Source: DATKFM01 sp046154965 (GTDB taxonomy: Bacteria; Pseudomonadota; Alphaproteobacteria; Dongiales; Dongiaceae). From it: 64,000 nt of DNA. The stretch is taken from positions 25,196 to 89,195 of the forward strand of contig JBJXDY010000056.1 in assembly GCA_046154965.1 (NCBI GenBank), given 5' to 3'. Positions 50,774 to 59,582 of this stretch are shown here, piece by piece. Every line of letters starts with the position of its first letter. Position 1 is the stretch's first letter. A model generated the notes under the pieces. It saw nothing but the letters and a program-made list of their open reading frames with translations, ran no database searches and had not been told where the DNA came from. The position numbers and the translations under genes are program-made.

Positions 50774-51235
50774 TTACCGGCCAACCACTTTCCCCATCAG
50801 CAGACAGGGATTCTCTGCGTCCCAGAAGGTGGCCGATTCCAACAACGGGCGGAAACCCATGGCCGTGTAGAACCGGCGCGTGGCGTCGTAGTACGGGTCG
50901 TTGCCACTCGCCGCCAGTGTCTTGACCAGCAGGATTTCCACTCCCTCGGCACGGCAGCGGTCTTCGCAGGCGCCGAGCAAAACGCGCCCGAACCCGCTCC
51001 GATGATAAGGCTGCCGCACGGCAATCAGATGGATTTCGGCGACATGAGGATTGATCGTCTCGATGGTGATGAGGCCGGCAACCTGGCCATCCCGCCGGAC
51101 GCCGAACATCGGCAAATGAGCTACCTCGGCAACATAGCGATCGATCGCCTCGGGGATGCCGAACCAGTCGGGCAGGCCCTCCAGAATTGACCGGCAGAGA
51201 GCTGGCTTGCCATCAGAGATCTCTTCGACCGTCAT
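50774..51235 (-). CDS. GNAT family N-acetyltransferase
   Basis: A 153-residue single-domain acetyltransferase. It has HLIAVRQPYHRSGFGRVLLG as the acetyl-CoA loop and RRFYTAMGFRPLLES at the C-terminal strand. The substrate is unknown. Its start overlaps the surf1 stop by 4 bp, so it is the last gene of a surf1-GNAT unit behind the oxidase operon. Confidence 0.88.
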   Translation of the reverse strand: MTVEEISDGKPALCRSILEGLPDWFGIPEAIDRYVAEVAHLPMFGVRRDGQVAGLITIETINPHVAEIHLIAVRQPYHRSGFGRVLLGACEDRCRAEGVEILLVKTLAASGNDPYYDATRRFYTAMGFRPLLESATFWDAENPCLLMGKVVGR

Positions 51236-51957
51236 GGTGCTGCCGCCTTCAGCCGGCGGTGATAAACGACATAAATCACGGCTAGCGCCACCGCGAGGAT
51301 GTACCAGGTGATGGCGTATTGCAGGTGATCATTAGGCAGAGTCACCTTGGTCTGGCCGCCGATGGGGATGCCGCCGGGATTGGCCGCCGGGCCCGCTTCC
51401 AGGAACACCGGCACGAGTTCGGCGGCGGGAATTCCGGCCTGAGCCGCCATCGCCGGCAGGTCGAGCCAGAACCACATGTTGTTCTGCGGCTCGTTATCGG
51501 GCTGCAGCCAGTTCTGATGCCCCGGCAGGCGGATCGCGCCATCGACCGTCACCAGTCCCGCGGCCTGCCCCTCGGCTCGCCTGGCCGGGTCCTTCTGCGC
51601 TTCGGGCACCCAGCCGCGATTGACCAGGAGCGTGCCACCCGAACTCAGGCGCAGCGGCGTCACGATCTGGTAGCCGACATTGCCGCGCATGGTGCGGGCG
51701 GCGACGTAGAGCTCTTTGTCGTGGCGGAATTCGCCCGACGCGACGGCGCGGCGGAATTCGAGCGGCGCCAGCGCTTCAATCGCGGCCGCGCCCGGCGCCG
51801 GCAGCTCGACCGGTGCGGCGGCGATGCGCGATTCGCGCTCGGCGATAACAGCCGCTTTCTCGAACAGGCGCTGCACCTGCCAGCTGCCGAGGCCCAGCAG
51901 CAGGATCAGCGCCGGAACCGTGAACAGCGTCGGCCAGAAGGTGGGACGGAAGGGCAT
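51232..51957 (-). CDS. surf1: SURF1 family cytochrome oxidase biogenesis protein
   Basis: A 241-residue protein with two transmembrane helices, one near the N-terminus (LFTVPALILLLGLGSWQVQR) and one near the C-terminus (ITWYILAVALAVIYVVYHRR), and a periplasmic domain between them. VGYQIVTPLRLSSGGTLLVN and NRGWVP are diagnostic. SURF1 helps insert haem a into subunit I of aa3 oxidase. The start MPFRPTFW at 51957 is preferred over 51975. It sits downstream of ctaE and DUF983, as in many alphaproteobacteria. Confidence 0.95.
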   Translation of the reverse strand: MPFRPTFWPTLFTVPALILLLGLGSWQVQRLFEKAAVIAERESRIAAAPVELPAPGAAAIEALAPLEFRRAVASGEFRHDKELYVAARTMRGNVGYQIVTPLRLSSGGTLLVNRGWVPEAQKDPARRAEGQAAGLVTVDGAIRLPGHQNWLQPDNEPQNNMWFWLDLPAMAAQAGIPAAELVPVFLEAGPAANPGGIPIGGQTKVTLPNDHLQYAITWYILAVALAVIYVVYHRRLKAAAP

Positions 51958-51994
51958 CGTTGATCCCCGGAACATTGGCGCGGAACTCTAGAAC

Positions 51995-52034
51995 AAGATC
52001 GTCTCGGATTGAATCATTCCGAGACGTCAATCTT
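51995..52034. repeat. palindrome upstream of surf1
   Basis: A hairpin with a perfect 9-bp stem CGTCTCGGA/TCCGAGACG (52000-52008 with 52018-52026), extended outward by AAGAT/ATCTT across a 3-nt bulge. It lies between DUF983 and surf1 and could affect read-through or mRNA stability. Confidence 0.6.
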
Positions 52035-52051
52035 GGTCTGCTTTGTTGAGT

Positions 52052-52103
52052 TAGAGCATGATTCACGGATCGCGCCAGAGTAGCACGATCCGATCATGCT
52101 CTA
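52052..52103. repeat. palindromic intergenic repeat overlapping the DUF983 stop
   Basis: Arms TAGAGCATGAT (52052-52062) and ATCATGCTCTA (52093-52103) pair perfectly over 11 bp. An inner GGATCG/CGATCC pair strengthens the hairpin. The AGAGCATGAT arm is a motif common in alphaproteobacterial intergenic repeats. The TAG that ends the DUF983 gene is part of the right arm. Confidence 0.7.
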
Positions 52104-52481
52104 TGAGTCGAAGCTGCCGCGGTTCTCGCCGGCGCGGTTGCGGTACTGCAGCGCCACCATGATGGCCTTGGCCGGGCCCAGCAGCAGCAGCGCGCCGCCG
52201 AGCACGACGGCGGTCAGGATGGACATGGTGAGCCATTCGGGCAGCGCCAGCTTGAATTGCAGCACGAAGGCCAGGGGCACGGCGATGGCGCCGAGGATGA
52301 AGATCAGGAACACGGCGGGGCCGTCGCCGGAATCCGCTTCCGCCAGGTTGAGATGGCAGACCGGGCAGGTCTCCGCCACCTTGAGAAAACTGCTATAGAG
52401 CTTGCCCCGGCCGCAGCGCGGGCAGCGGCAGGCGAGGCCGGTCTTTACCGGCGAGAGCGCGGGGTAATGGCGGTCGGACAT
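52101..52481 (-). CDS. DUF983 family protein
   Basis: A 126-residue membrane protein. A zinc-ribbon-like N-terminus (CRCPRCGRGKLY and CPVCHLNL, about residues 18-44) is followed by two transmembrane helices (VFLIFILGAIAVPLAFVLQF and MSILTAVVLGGALLLLG). The family is consistently next to cytochrome oxidase genes in alphaproteobacteria and is presumed to aid oxidase assembly, though its role is unproven. It lies between the ctaE terminator and surf1. Confidence 0.88.
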   Translation of the reverse strand: MSDRHYPALSPVKTGLACRCPRCGRGKLYSSFLKVAETCPVCHLNLAEADSGDGPAVFLIFILGAIAVPLAFVLQFKLALPEWLTMSILTAVVLGGALLLLGPAKAIMVALQYRNRAGENRGSFDS

Positions 52482-52517
52482 CGCGGGACTCTAGGCCAAT
52501 GGCGGCGGAAATGCCCT

Positions 52518-52554
52518 GAAAAAACAAGACGGGACGGCGAAGCCGTCCCGTCTT
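52518..52554 (-). terminator. rho-independent terminator after ctaE
   Basis: A perfect 13-bp stem (AAGACGGGACGGC, 52526-52538, with 52542-52554) closes a 3-nt GAA loop. On the minus strand it is followed by G and six T residues. It lies 23 bases beyond the ctaE stop and should end the cta transcript. Confidence 0.9.
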
Positions 52555-52576
52555 TGGCGATCGATCTGGTCCGGCG

Positions 52577-53404
52577 TCAGTGTGCGGCAGTCTGACCGGC
52601 GCCGGCGACGTAGATGCAGATGAACAGGAACAGCCAGACCACGTCGACGAAATGCCAGTACCAGGCGGCCGCCTCGAAGCCGAAATGATGATCCGGCTTG
52701 AAATGGCCGGCGGTGGCGCGGAACCAGCAGACGATCAGGAAGATGGTGCCGATGATCACATGGGCGCCGTGGAAGCCGGTGGCCATAAAGAAGGTCGAGG
52801 GATAGATGCCGTCTTTGAAGCCGAAAGCGGCATGGCTATACTCATAGGCCTGCACGCCGGTGAAGGTCAGGCCCAGCAGGATCGTCAGCGACAATCCCTG
52901 GATCAGCCCGTTGCGGTCGCCTTCCCGCAGCGCGTGGTGCGCCCAGGTGACGGTGACGCCGGACAGCAGCAGGATCAGCGTGTTCAGCAGCGGCAACTCG
53001 AAGGGATCGAAGGTGCGGATGCCCTCCGGCGGCCAGACATTGCCGATCGCCGCGGTCGGGAACAGGCTGGCGTTGAAATAGGCCCAGAACCAGGCAACGA
53101 AGAACATCACTTCGGAGGCGATGAACAGCGCCATGCCGTAGCGCAGGCCGATCTGCACCACCGGGCTGTGATGCCCCTGGAACTCGCCCTCGCGCACCAC
53201 GTCGCGCCACCAGAAGAACATCGTCGCGACAATGCCCAGTATACCAAGCGGCATGGCGATCATGCCGCCGGGCTTGCCATGCATGTACAGCACGGTGCCG
53301 ACCGTGAGCACCAGGGCGGCGATCGCGCCGACGATCGGCCAGGGGCTGGGATCGACCAGATGATAGGGGTGTCTAGCGGGGTGGCTTCCGTGTGCGTCGC
53401 TCAT
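52577..53404 (-). CDS. ctaE: cytochrome c oxidase subunit III
   Basis: A 275-residue subunit of the aa3-type oxidase. It has seven hydrophobic segments and the family markers HPYHLVDPSPWPIVGAIAAL, FFWWRDVVREGEFQGHHSP, SEVMFFVAWFWAYFNASLFP and FHGAHVIIGTIFL. It stabilises proton uptake into subunit I. Last gene of the ctaC-D-B-coxF-G-E cluster, with a terminator behind it. Confidence 0.98.
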   Translation of the reverse strand: MSDAHGSHPARHPYHLVDPSPWPIVGAIAALVLTVGTVLYMHGKPGGMIAMPLGILGIVATMFFWWRDVVREGEFQGHHSPVVQIGLRYGMALFIASEVMFFVAWFWAYFNASLFPTAAIGNVWPPEGIRTFDPFELPLLNTLILLLSGVTVTWAHHALREGDRNGLIQGLSLTILLGLTFTGVQAYEYSHAAFGFKDGIYPSTFFMATGFHGAHVIIGTIFLIVCWFRATAGHFKPDHHFGFEAAAWYWHFVDVVWLFLFICIYVAGAGQTAAH

Positions 53405-53474
53405 GGCCTGTTCCCTAATGCCTCTTTTTCCCTGCGGCTGCGTGGCCGGTACTCGTGATTCACGTATCAGCGGT

Positions 53475-54074
53475 TCAATTCACAGTTTCGGCGCCGTCGC
53501 CGGCGTCGCTGATCTTCTGCTGCGCGCCGCTCTGATCGGGCGCCAGGAAGAAGGTGTAGGACAGTGTCACCGTTTGGACATCCTCCGTTGCCGCGTCCTT
53601 CAGGATCTCCGGATCGACGAAGAAGGTGACCGGCAGCTCGGCGCTCTGGCCGGGCTCAAGCAGCTGCTCCTGGAAGCAGAAGCATTCCAGCTTGTTGAAG
53701 TAGAAGCCCACATCGTAGGGCGTGACATTGAAGGTGGCGCTGCCGACGAGGCGCATATTCGAATTGTTGTGCACGCGATAGAAGGCCAGGCCGGTGGCGC
53801 CGATCTCCAGCGTCACCTCCTGCTGCATCGGCTGGAAGGTCCAGGGCAGATCCGGCGCGATATCGGCGTTGAACCGCACGGTGATGGTCTTGCCGGGCAC
53901 GGCTTGCGGCGCCGCTTCGGCGCGCTGGGTGGCGCCGCCATAGCCGGTGACCTGGCAGAACAGCCGGTAGAGCGGAACCGATGCGAAGGCGAGGCCGCCC
54001 ATGGCGATCACCAGCCCCACCAAGCCGCCGACGACCAGGCGGTTGCGCCGCGAGCGCTGACGATGCTGTCCCAT
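53475..54074 (-). CDS. ctaG: cytochrome c oxidase assembly protein CtaG/Cox11
   Basis: A 199-residue copper chaperone that delivers Cu(B) to subunit I. One N-terminal transmembrane helix (LVVGGLVGLVIAMGGLAFA) is followed by a periplasmic beta domain. The copper motif is LECFCFQEQLL; SVPLYRLFCQVTGYGG is also conserved. It is 8 bases downstream of the coxF-like gene and upstream of ctaE. Confidence 0.97.
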   Translation of the reverse strand: MGQHRQRSRRNRLVVGGLVGLVIAMGGLAFASVPLYRLFCQVTGYGGATQRAEAAPQAVPGKTITVRFNADIAPDLPWTFQPMQQEVTLEIGATGLAFYRVHNNSNMRLVGSATFNVTPYDVGFYFNKLECFCFQEQLLEPGQSAELPVTFFVDPEILKDAATEDVQTVTLSYTFFLAPDQSGAQQKISDAGDGAETVN

Positions 54075-54082
54075 GTCCGGCT

Positions 54083-54229
54083 CTAGCCCCCGCCCATGCG
54101 CACGATGGCGATCAGATAGACGAGCAGGGCAAAGGCGGCCAGGGCCGCGAACATGGCCCAGTTCTTCGCCCGCTGGCGCTGGCGCTGCGCCTCGCCCGGG
54201 GAGACGGGATTGGCCTGATCGGGCTTCAT
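54083..54229 (-). CDS. coxF: CoxF-like 48-residue membrane protein
   Basis: A short gene of 49 codons with stop. The start ATG at 54229 overlaps the ctaB stop by 4 bp. The N-terminus is polar (MKPDQANPVSPGEAQRQRQR), followed by one transmembrane helix (FAALAAFALLVYLIAIVRM). Small proteins of this kind lie between ctaB and ctaG in many alphaproteobacteria and are thought to help oxidase assembly. The match is by position and pattern; the name is therefore tentative. Confidence 0.8.
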   Translation of the reverse strand: MKPDQANPVSPGEAQRQRQRAKNWAMFAALAAFALLVYLIAIVRMGGG

Positions 54230-55176
54230 GCGGCTACCCCCGCCGGGAATCCGCCGGCGAACAGGCCGGGCGCGCGGTCGAGGATCAGCAGCGCGAATAG
54301 CGCGAAAAGATAAAACAGCGAATAGGCGAACATCTTGCGGGCGCTGCGGTCGCTCTCATCATTGAGCACGCGCACGGCCGCGAGGATGAACAGGCCGCCC
54401 AGCAGCACCGCTGCCGCACCGTAAAGAGCGCCGGTCATGCCCAGGTACCAGGGAGCCAGGCCAAGCGGGAACAGCAGCACTGTGTAGATCAGCATGTGAA
54501 TCTTGGTCGCCCGCGGGCCGGCGACCACCGGCAGCATCGGCACGCCGGCCTTCTCATAGTCGCCGGCGCGGTAGAGCGCGAGCGCCCAGAAATGCGGCGG
54601 CGTCCACATGAAGATCAGCAGGAACAGGGCGATGGATTCGACGGTGACCGTGCCGGTCGCCGCCGCCCAGCCGATCATCGGCGGGAATGCGCCGGCGGCG
54701 CCGCCGATGACGATGTTCTGCGGCGTGCGGCGCTTCAGCCAGACGGTGTAGACCAAGACATAGAACAGGATCGCGCCGGCCAGCAGCCCGGCGGCGAGCC
54801 AGTTGAGCGCGACACCCATGATGACCACGGAGCCGATGGCCAGCACGATGCCGAAGGCCAGGGCCTCGGCGGGGTCGACGCGGCCCTCGGGAATCGGCCG
54901 CTTGCAGGTGCGGGGCATGACCGCGTCGATATCGCGGTCGTACCACATGTTCATGGCGCCGGACGCGCCGGAGGCGATGGCGATGCAGAGGATGGCCACC
55001 GCCGAGAGCAGCGGATGGGGCTGCACCGGGGCCACCGCCAGCGCGGCAAAGCCGCTGAACACCACCAGCGACATCACCCGCGGCTTCATCAGCTGCAGAT
55101 AGTCGCGCACCGACGCCGCTGTCCGGTCGGGAACAACGGCGTCGGCGGCGGCAAATGACGGAGAGATGTCGGTCAA
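54226..55176 (-). CDS. ctaB: protohaem IX farnesyltransferase (haem O synthase)
   Basis: A 316-residue membrane prenyltransferase of the UbiA family that makes haem O, the precursor of haem a. The Asp-rich motif is NMWYDRDIDAVMPRTCKRPI; YTVWLKRRTPQNIVIGGAAG and MWTPPHFWALAL are also diagnostic. About nine transmembrane helices. The start is TTG at 55176 with GAGG upstream. Between ctaD and coxF. Confidence 0.97.
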   Translation of the reverse strand: MTDISPSFAAADAVVPDRTAASVRDYLQLMKPRVMSLVVFSGFAALAVAPVQPHPLLSAVAILCIAIASGASGAMNMWYDRDIDAVMPRTCKRPIPEGRVDPAEALAFGIVLAIGSVVIMGVALNWLAAGLLAGAILFYVLVYTVWLKRRTPQNIVIGGAAGAFPPMIGWAAATGTVTVESIALFLLIFMWTPPHFWALALYRAGDYEKAGVPMLPVVAGPRATKIHMLIYTVLLFPLGLAPWYLGMTGALYGAAAVLLGGLFILAAVRVLNDESDRSARKMFAYSLFYLFALFALLILDRAPGLFAGGFPAGVAA

Positions 55177-55216
55177 TCAGCGCCTCTTCGGCAGCGGCGA
55201 TCGCGGGGGACGGGCC

Positions 55217-56839
55217 TCAATGGGCCGAGCCCTTGATCACCGGCAGTTCCTCATAGGAGTGGAAGGCCGGCGGCGACGGCAGCGTCCATTCCAGCGTCGT
55301 GGCGCCCGCGCCCCAGTAGTTCTCGCCCACGCGGCGGCCGGAGGTCAGGGTGTAGATCACCACGCCCACGAACCAGACGGCGCCGAGCGCGCCGAGGTAA
55401 GCGCCGATGGTCGACACCTGGTTCCAGCCGGCGAACGCATCGGGATAGTCCGGGTAGCGGCGGGGCATGCCCGCGAGGCCGAGGAAATGCTGGGGGAAGA
55501 AGGTCAGGTTGGCGCCGACGAAGGACAGCCAGAAATGCACCCGGCCCGCCCATTCCGGATATTGCCGGCCGGACATCTTGCCGAACCAGTAATAGAAGCC
55601 GCCGAAGATCGAGAACACGGCGCCGAGCGACAACACGTAGTGGAAGTGCGCGACCACGTAGTAGGTGTCGTGCATAGCGTTGTCGACGCCGGCATTGGCC
55701 AGCACCACGCCGGTGACGCCGCCGATGGTGAACAGGAAGATGAAGCCGATCGCCCAGAGCATCGGCGTGTCGAAGCGCAGCGAGCCGCCCCACATGGTGG
55801 CGATCCAGGAGAAGATCTTGATGCCCGTGGGCACCGCGATCACCATTGTCGCCGCGGTGAAATAGGCGCGGGTGTCCACGTCCATACCCACGGTGAACAT
55901 GTGGTGCGCCCAGACGACGAAGCCGACCACGCCGATGGCGACCATCGCATAGGCCATGCCCAGATAGCCGAACACCGGCTTGCGCGAGAAGGTAGCGATG
56001 ATCTGGCTGACCATGCCGAAGCCCGGCAGGATCAGGATGTACACTTCGGGATGGCCGAAGAACCAGAACAGATGCTGGAACAGGACCGGATCGCCGCCGC
56101 CGGAGGGCTCGAAGAAATGGGTGCCGAAATTGCGGTCGGTCAGCAGCATGGTGATGGCGCCCGCCAGCACCGGCAGCGACAGCAGCAGCAGAAACGCGGT
56201 CACCAGCACCGACCAGACGAACAGCGGCATCCGGTGCAGCGTCATGCCGGGCGCGCGCATGTTGAAGATGGTGGTGATGAAGTTGATCGCGCCCATGATG
56301 GACGAAGCACCCGCCAGATGCAGCGAGAAGATCAGGAAATCCACCGACAATCCCGGCTGTCCCAGCGCCGAGGACAAGGGTGGATAGATGGTCCATCCCG
56401 TGCCCGCACCGGTATCGACGTAGGCCGACAGCAGCAGCAGGATGATCGAGGGGATCAGCAGCCAGAAGCTGATATTGTTCATGCGCGGAAAAGCCATGTC
56501 CGGCGCGCCGATCATCAGCGGCACGAACCAGTTGCCGAAGCCGCCGATCATCGCCGGCATGACCATGAAGAAGATCATCAGCAGGGCGTGGGCGCTGATC
56601 ACCACGTTCCACCACTGGCCGTCGGGCGCGTCCGATGTGCCGAAGAGCTGGATGCCGGGGGCGCCCAACTCATAGCGCATCATCACCGAGAACAGGGTGC
56701 CGAGCAGGCCGGCGCAGATGGCGAATACCAGGTACATCGTGCCGATGTCCTTGTGATTCGTCGAATAGACGAAGCGTCTCCAGCCGGTGGGATGATGGTC
56801 GTGGCCGTGGCCGGCATGCTGTACGTGAACGGGGCTCAT
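55217..56839 (-). CDS. ctaD: cytochrome c oxidase subunit I (aa3 type)
   Basis: A 540-residue catalytic subunit with twelve transmembrane helices, haem a and the haem a3-CuB site. Markers are WFFGHPEVYILILPGFG (CuB His, the D-channel Glu and the His-Tyr pair), VWAHHMFTVGMDVDTRAYF, and HDTYYVVAHFHYVLSLGA. The D- and K-channel residues indicate an A1-type oxidase. The ATG at 56839 (MSPVHVQHAGHGHDHH) has GGAAGGAAG upstream; an extension to 56890 is rejected. Confidence 0.99.
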   Translation of the reverse strand: MSPVHVQHAGHGHDHHPTGWRRFVYSTNHKDIGTMYLVFAICAGLLGTLFSVMMRYELGAPGIQLFGTSDAPDGQWWNVVISAHALLMIFFMVMPAMIGGFGNWFVPLMIGAPDMAFPRMNNISFWLLIPSIILLLLSAYVDTGAGTGWTIYPPLSSALGQPGLSVDFLIFSLHLAGASSIMGAINFITTIFNMRAPGMTLHRMPLFVWSVLVTAFLLLLSLPVLAGAITMLLTDRNFGTHFFEPSGGGDPVLFQHLFWFFGHPEVYILILPGFGMVSQIIATFSRKPVFGYLGMAYAMVAIGVVGFVVWAHHMFTVGMDVDTRAYFTAATMVIAVPTGIKIFSWIATMWGGSLRFDTPMLWAIGFIFLFTIGGVTGVVLANAGVDNAMHDTYYVVAHFHYVLSLGAVFSIFGGFYYWFGKMSGRQYPEWAGRVHFWLSFVGANLTFFPQHFLGLAGMPRRYPDYPDAFAGWNQVSTIGAYLGALGAVWFVGVVIYTLTSGRRVGENYWGAGATTLEWTLPSPPAFHSYEELPVIKGSAH

Positions 56840-56861
56840 CTGTTTCTTCCTTCCCGTCGCA

Positions 56862-57731
56862 TCAATTCGAGGGTTCGTTGAGGGCGACATCGGCCGCCGG
56901 CGGCGCGCCGTCGACCTTGGCGAACTTGGATTGCGCCTCTTTCACCCAGTTATCGAAATCGGCCTTGGAGACCACTCTAACAACGATCGGCATATAGGCA
57001 TGGCCATTGCCGCAGAGCTCGGAGCATTGGCCGTAGTAGACGCCTTCCTTTGTCGCCTTGAACCAGGTCTCGTTGAGGCGGCCGGGCACGGCGTCTTCCT
57101 TCACGCCGAAGGCCGGCATGGCAAAGGCATGGATCACGTCCTCGGCGGCCAGCAGCACCTTGACCGTCGAATCGACCGGCACAACGACCTCATTGTCCGT
57201 CGACAGGAGCCGGATCTGGCCCTTCGACGGATCGATGTCGGCATCCTGGATCATGTAGGAGTCGAAGGTGAAGTTGCCGTTGTCGGGGTATTCGTACGAC
57301 CAGTACCACTGATGGCCGACCGCCTTGATGGTCATGTCCGGTTCCGGCGTCACATCCGTGAAGTAAAGCAGCGGGAAGGACTTGAAAGCGATGTAGACGA
57401 GGATCAGGACCGGCACGACCGTCCAGACGACCTCGATCAGCTTGTTATGGGTGGTCTTCGACGGCGTCGGGTTCCGCTTCTCGCTGAAGCGCCACATGAC
57501 ATAGAGCAGCAAGGCGAGCACGAAGATGGTGATCAGCGTGATAATCACCAGGAGGATATTGTGGAAACTCTCGATCTCTTCCATGACCGGCGAAGCCGCC
57601 GGTTGGAATCCCATCTGCCAGGGCTCGGGCTTTGCCGCCCAGGCACCGGACGCCATCCCCAACAGCCCGAAGGCTGTGACCGCAAAGGCGCACAGCGCCG
57701 CCCAAAAGGCCTTACGACTTGCCACTACCAT
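56862..57731 (-). CDS. ctaC: cytochrome c oxidase subunit II
   Basis: A 289-residue subunit that takes electrons from cytochrome c through the CuA centre. It has a signal-like N-terminus (AFWAALCAFAVTAFGLLGMA), two transmembrane helices (about residues 55-80 and 95-115), GHQWYWSYEYPD, and the CuA ligands in HAFAMPAFGVKEDAVPG and YYGQCSELCGNGHAYMP. The ATG at 57731 has GGAGCAAAG upstream; an extension to 57779 is unsupported. First gene of the oxidase cluster. Confidence 0.97.
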   Translation of the reverse strand: MVVASRKAFWAALCAFAVTAFGLLGMASGAWAAKPEPWQMGFQPAASPVMEEIESFHNILLVIITLITIFVLALLLYVMWRFSEKRNPTPSKTTHNKLIEVVWTVVPVLILVYIAFKSFPLLYFTDVTPEPDMTIKAVGHQWYWSYEYPDNGNFTFDSYMIQDADIDPSKGQIRLLSTDNEVVVPVDSTVKVLLAAEDVIHAFAMPAFGVKEDAVPGRLNETWFKATKEGVYYGQCSELCGNGHAYMPIVVRVVSKADFDNWVKEAQSKFAKVDGAPPAADVALNEPSN

Positions 57732-58112
57732 CTTTGCTCCGCTTTGACTGGGGCGCCGCCCGACTTGCCTCTGATCCACGCTTGCCCCGCCCCTTCCGGC
57801 AACAAACGCCGCGACGCGCGGCCCGGAAGCTACACCGGTGAACCTATCCTAACAAGAGTCCGAGGCTGGCGGTCCCGGGTGTCCTGCCAAGAGTCTGTGT
57901 AGCTCAAAAAACCAATTGGGGCGCGGAGTTAGAGTAATTATGCGGCACTCTGTCGCATCGCCCGGCGGGTTCCGGGCCGGCCGCGCGGGAATCGGTCGCC
58001 AGCGGGTGATGCAGGAAGCGAGGCGACGCTCTATATGATGTACGAATGCCCGACGATTTGCCGTCCCCATCCGATCTTGGCCTCCCTTAAGGAGCGGCCC
58101 AAAGGAGCATCT
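57732..58112. other. 381-base divergent gap between ctaC and tldD
   Basis: No gene or tRNA is seen. There is an AT-richer patch (about 57899-57945) and CTATATGATG near 58031, which could be part of a tldD promoter, but I find no promoter with both elements in good form. It must hold control signals for both the oxidase operon and tldD. Confidence 0.6.
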
Positions 58113-59546
58113 ATGAGCGATCTTGCCCGCACCGACGATCTGTTCTTCACCCGCGCCGGCCTGGATCGCGGCCGGGTCGAGGGAATTGTCGGCGATGCCT
58201 TGAAAGGCGCCGACGATGGCGAGCTGTTCCTGGAGTACAGCCAGTCGGAGTCTCTGGCCTTCGATGACGGGCGGCTGAAAAGCGCCAGCTTCGACAGTTC
58301 CCAGGGTTTCGGCCTGCGCTCCATCGCCGGCGAAGCGGCCGGCTATGCCCATGCCAGCGAACTCAGCGAAGCCGCGATCAAGCGCGCGGCGGAGACGGTT
58401 AAGGCTGTCCATGCCGGCCATGGCGGCAAGCTGGATGTGGGGCCGCAGGGCACCAACCGGTCGCTCTATACCGACGTCAATCCGCTGGCCGAGGCGCCTT
58501 TCGAGCAGAAGGTGAAGCTGCTGACCGACATGGACGCCTATGCCCGGTCGAAGGACAGCCGGGTGCGCCAGGTGATGGCGTCGCTGTCGGGCGTCTGGCA
58601 GGCGGTGCAGATCATCCGCCCCGACGGCCTGCGGGTCGCCGACATCCGGCCGCTGGTCCGGCTCAGCGTCTCCATCATGGTGGGCGATGGCGACCGGCAG
58701 GAGACCGGCAGCCACGGCACCGGCGGCCGTACCGGCTACAGCCTTTACCTGCAGCCCGGCACTTGGCGGGGCGCGGTGGACGAGGCGCTGCGCCAGGCGC
58801 TGGTCAATCTCACCTCCGTTCCAGCACCTGCCGGCGAGATGACGGTGGTGCTGGGCTCGGGATGGCCGGGCATCCTGCTCCATGAGGCGATCGGCCATGG
58901 GCTGGAGGGCGATTTCAACCGCAAGAAGACCTCGGCCTTTGCCGGCCTGATGGGGCAGCGGGTGGCGTCCAAGGGCGTCACCGTCGTGGATGACGGCACG
59001 CTGCAGGACCGCCGCGGCTCCCTCACCGTCGATGACGAGGGCACGCCGACGCAGAACACCACCCTGATCGAAGACGGCGTTCTCGTCGGCTTCATGCAGG
59101 ACCGGCAGAACGCGCGGCTGATGGGCACGAAATCCACCGGCAACGGCCGGCGCCAGAGCTTCGCCCATATCCCGATGCCGCGCATGCGCAACACCTACAT
59201 GATGGCCGGCAGCCACGACCCGAAGGAGATCCTGGGTTCGGTGAAGAAGGGCCTCTATGCCGTGAATTTCGGCGGCGGCCAGGTTGATATCACCAACGGC
59301 AAGTTCGTGTTCTCCTGCACCGAGGCCTACAAGATCGAGGACGGCAGGATCGGCCCGGCGGTGAAGGGCGCGACCCTGATCGGCAACGGCCCGGACGTGC
59401 TGACCAAGGTGTCGATGATCGGCAACGACCTGATGCTCGATCCCGGCATCGGCACTTGCGGCAAGGAAGGCCAGGGCGTGCCCGTGGGCGTCGGCCAGCC
59501 GACGCTCAAGATCGACGCGATCACGGTGGGCGGCACGGCGGCTTAG
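58113..59546 (+). CDS. tldD: metalloprotease TldD
   Basis: A 477-residue TldD/PmbA-family peptidase. The zinc motif HExxxH is LLHEAIGHGLEGDFNRK, with the third ligand region towards the C-terminus (KFVFSCTEAYKIEDGR). The enzyme, usually with TldE, processes or degrades unfolded peptides and toxins. Divergence from ctaC is a common alphaproteobacterial arrangement. The start MSDLARTDD at 58113 has AAAGGAG upstream. Confidence 0.96.
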   Translation: MSDLARTDDLFFTRAGLDRGRVEGIVGDALKGADDGELFLEYSQSESLAFDDGRLKSASFDSSQGFGLRSIAGEAAGYAHASELSEAAIKRAAETVKAVHAGHGGKLDVGPQGTNRSLYTDVNPLAEAPFEQKVKLLTDMDAYARSKDSRVRQVMASLSGVWQAVQIIRPDGLRVADIRPLVRLSVSIMVGDGDRQETGSHGTGGRTGYSLYLQPGTWRGAVDEALRQALVNLTSVPAPAGEMTVVLGSGWPGILLHEAIGHGLEGDFNRKKTSAFAGLMGQRVASKGVTVVDDGTLQDRRGSLTVDDEGTPTQNTTLIEDGVLVGFMQDRQNARLMGTKSTGNGRRQSFAHIPMPRMRNTYMMAGSHDPKEILGSVKKGLYAVNFGGGQVDITNGKFVFSCTEAYKIEDGRIGPAVKGATLIGNGPDVLTKVSMIGNDLMLDPGIGTCGKEGQGVPVGVGQPTLKIDAITVGGTAA

Positions 59547-59582
59547 CCCTCCATCGATATCGCCGTTCCGTCTGAACTGGAC

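Noticed and set aside
55166..56881. A 571-codon open frame antisense to ctaD
   Set aside because: His/Asp/Gln-rich composition is the usual reverse reading of a GC-rich membrane protein gene; no domain is seen.
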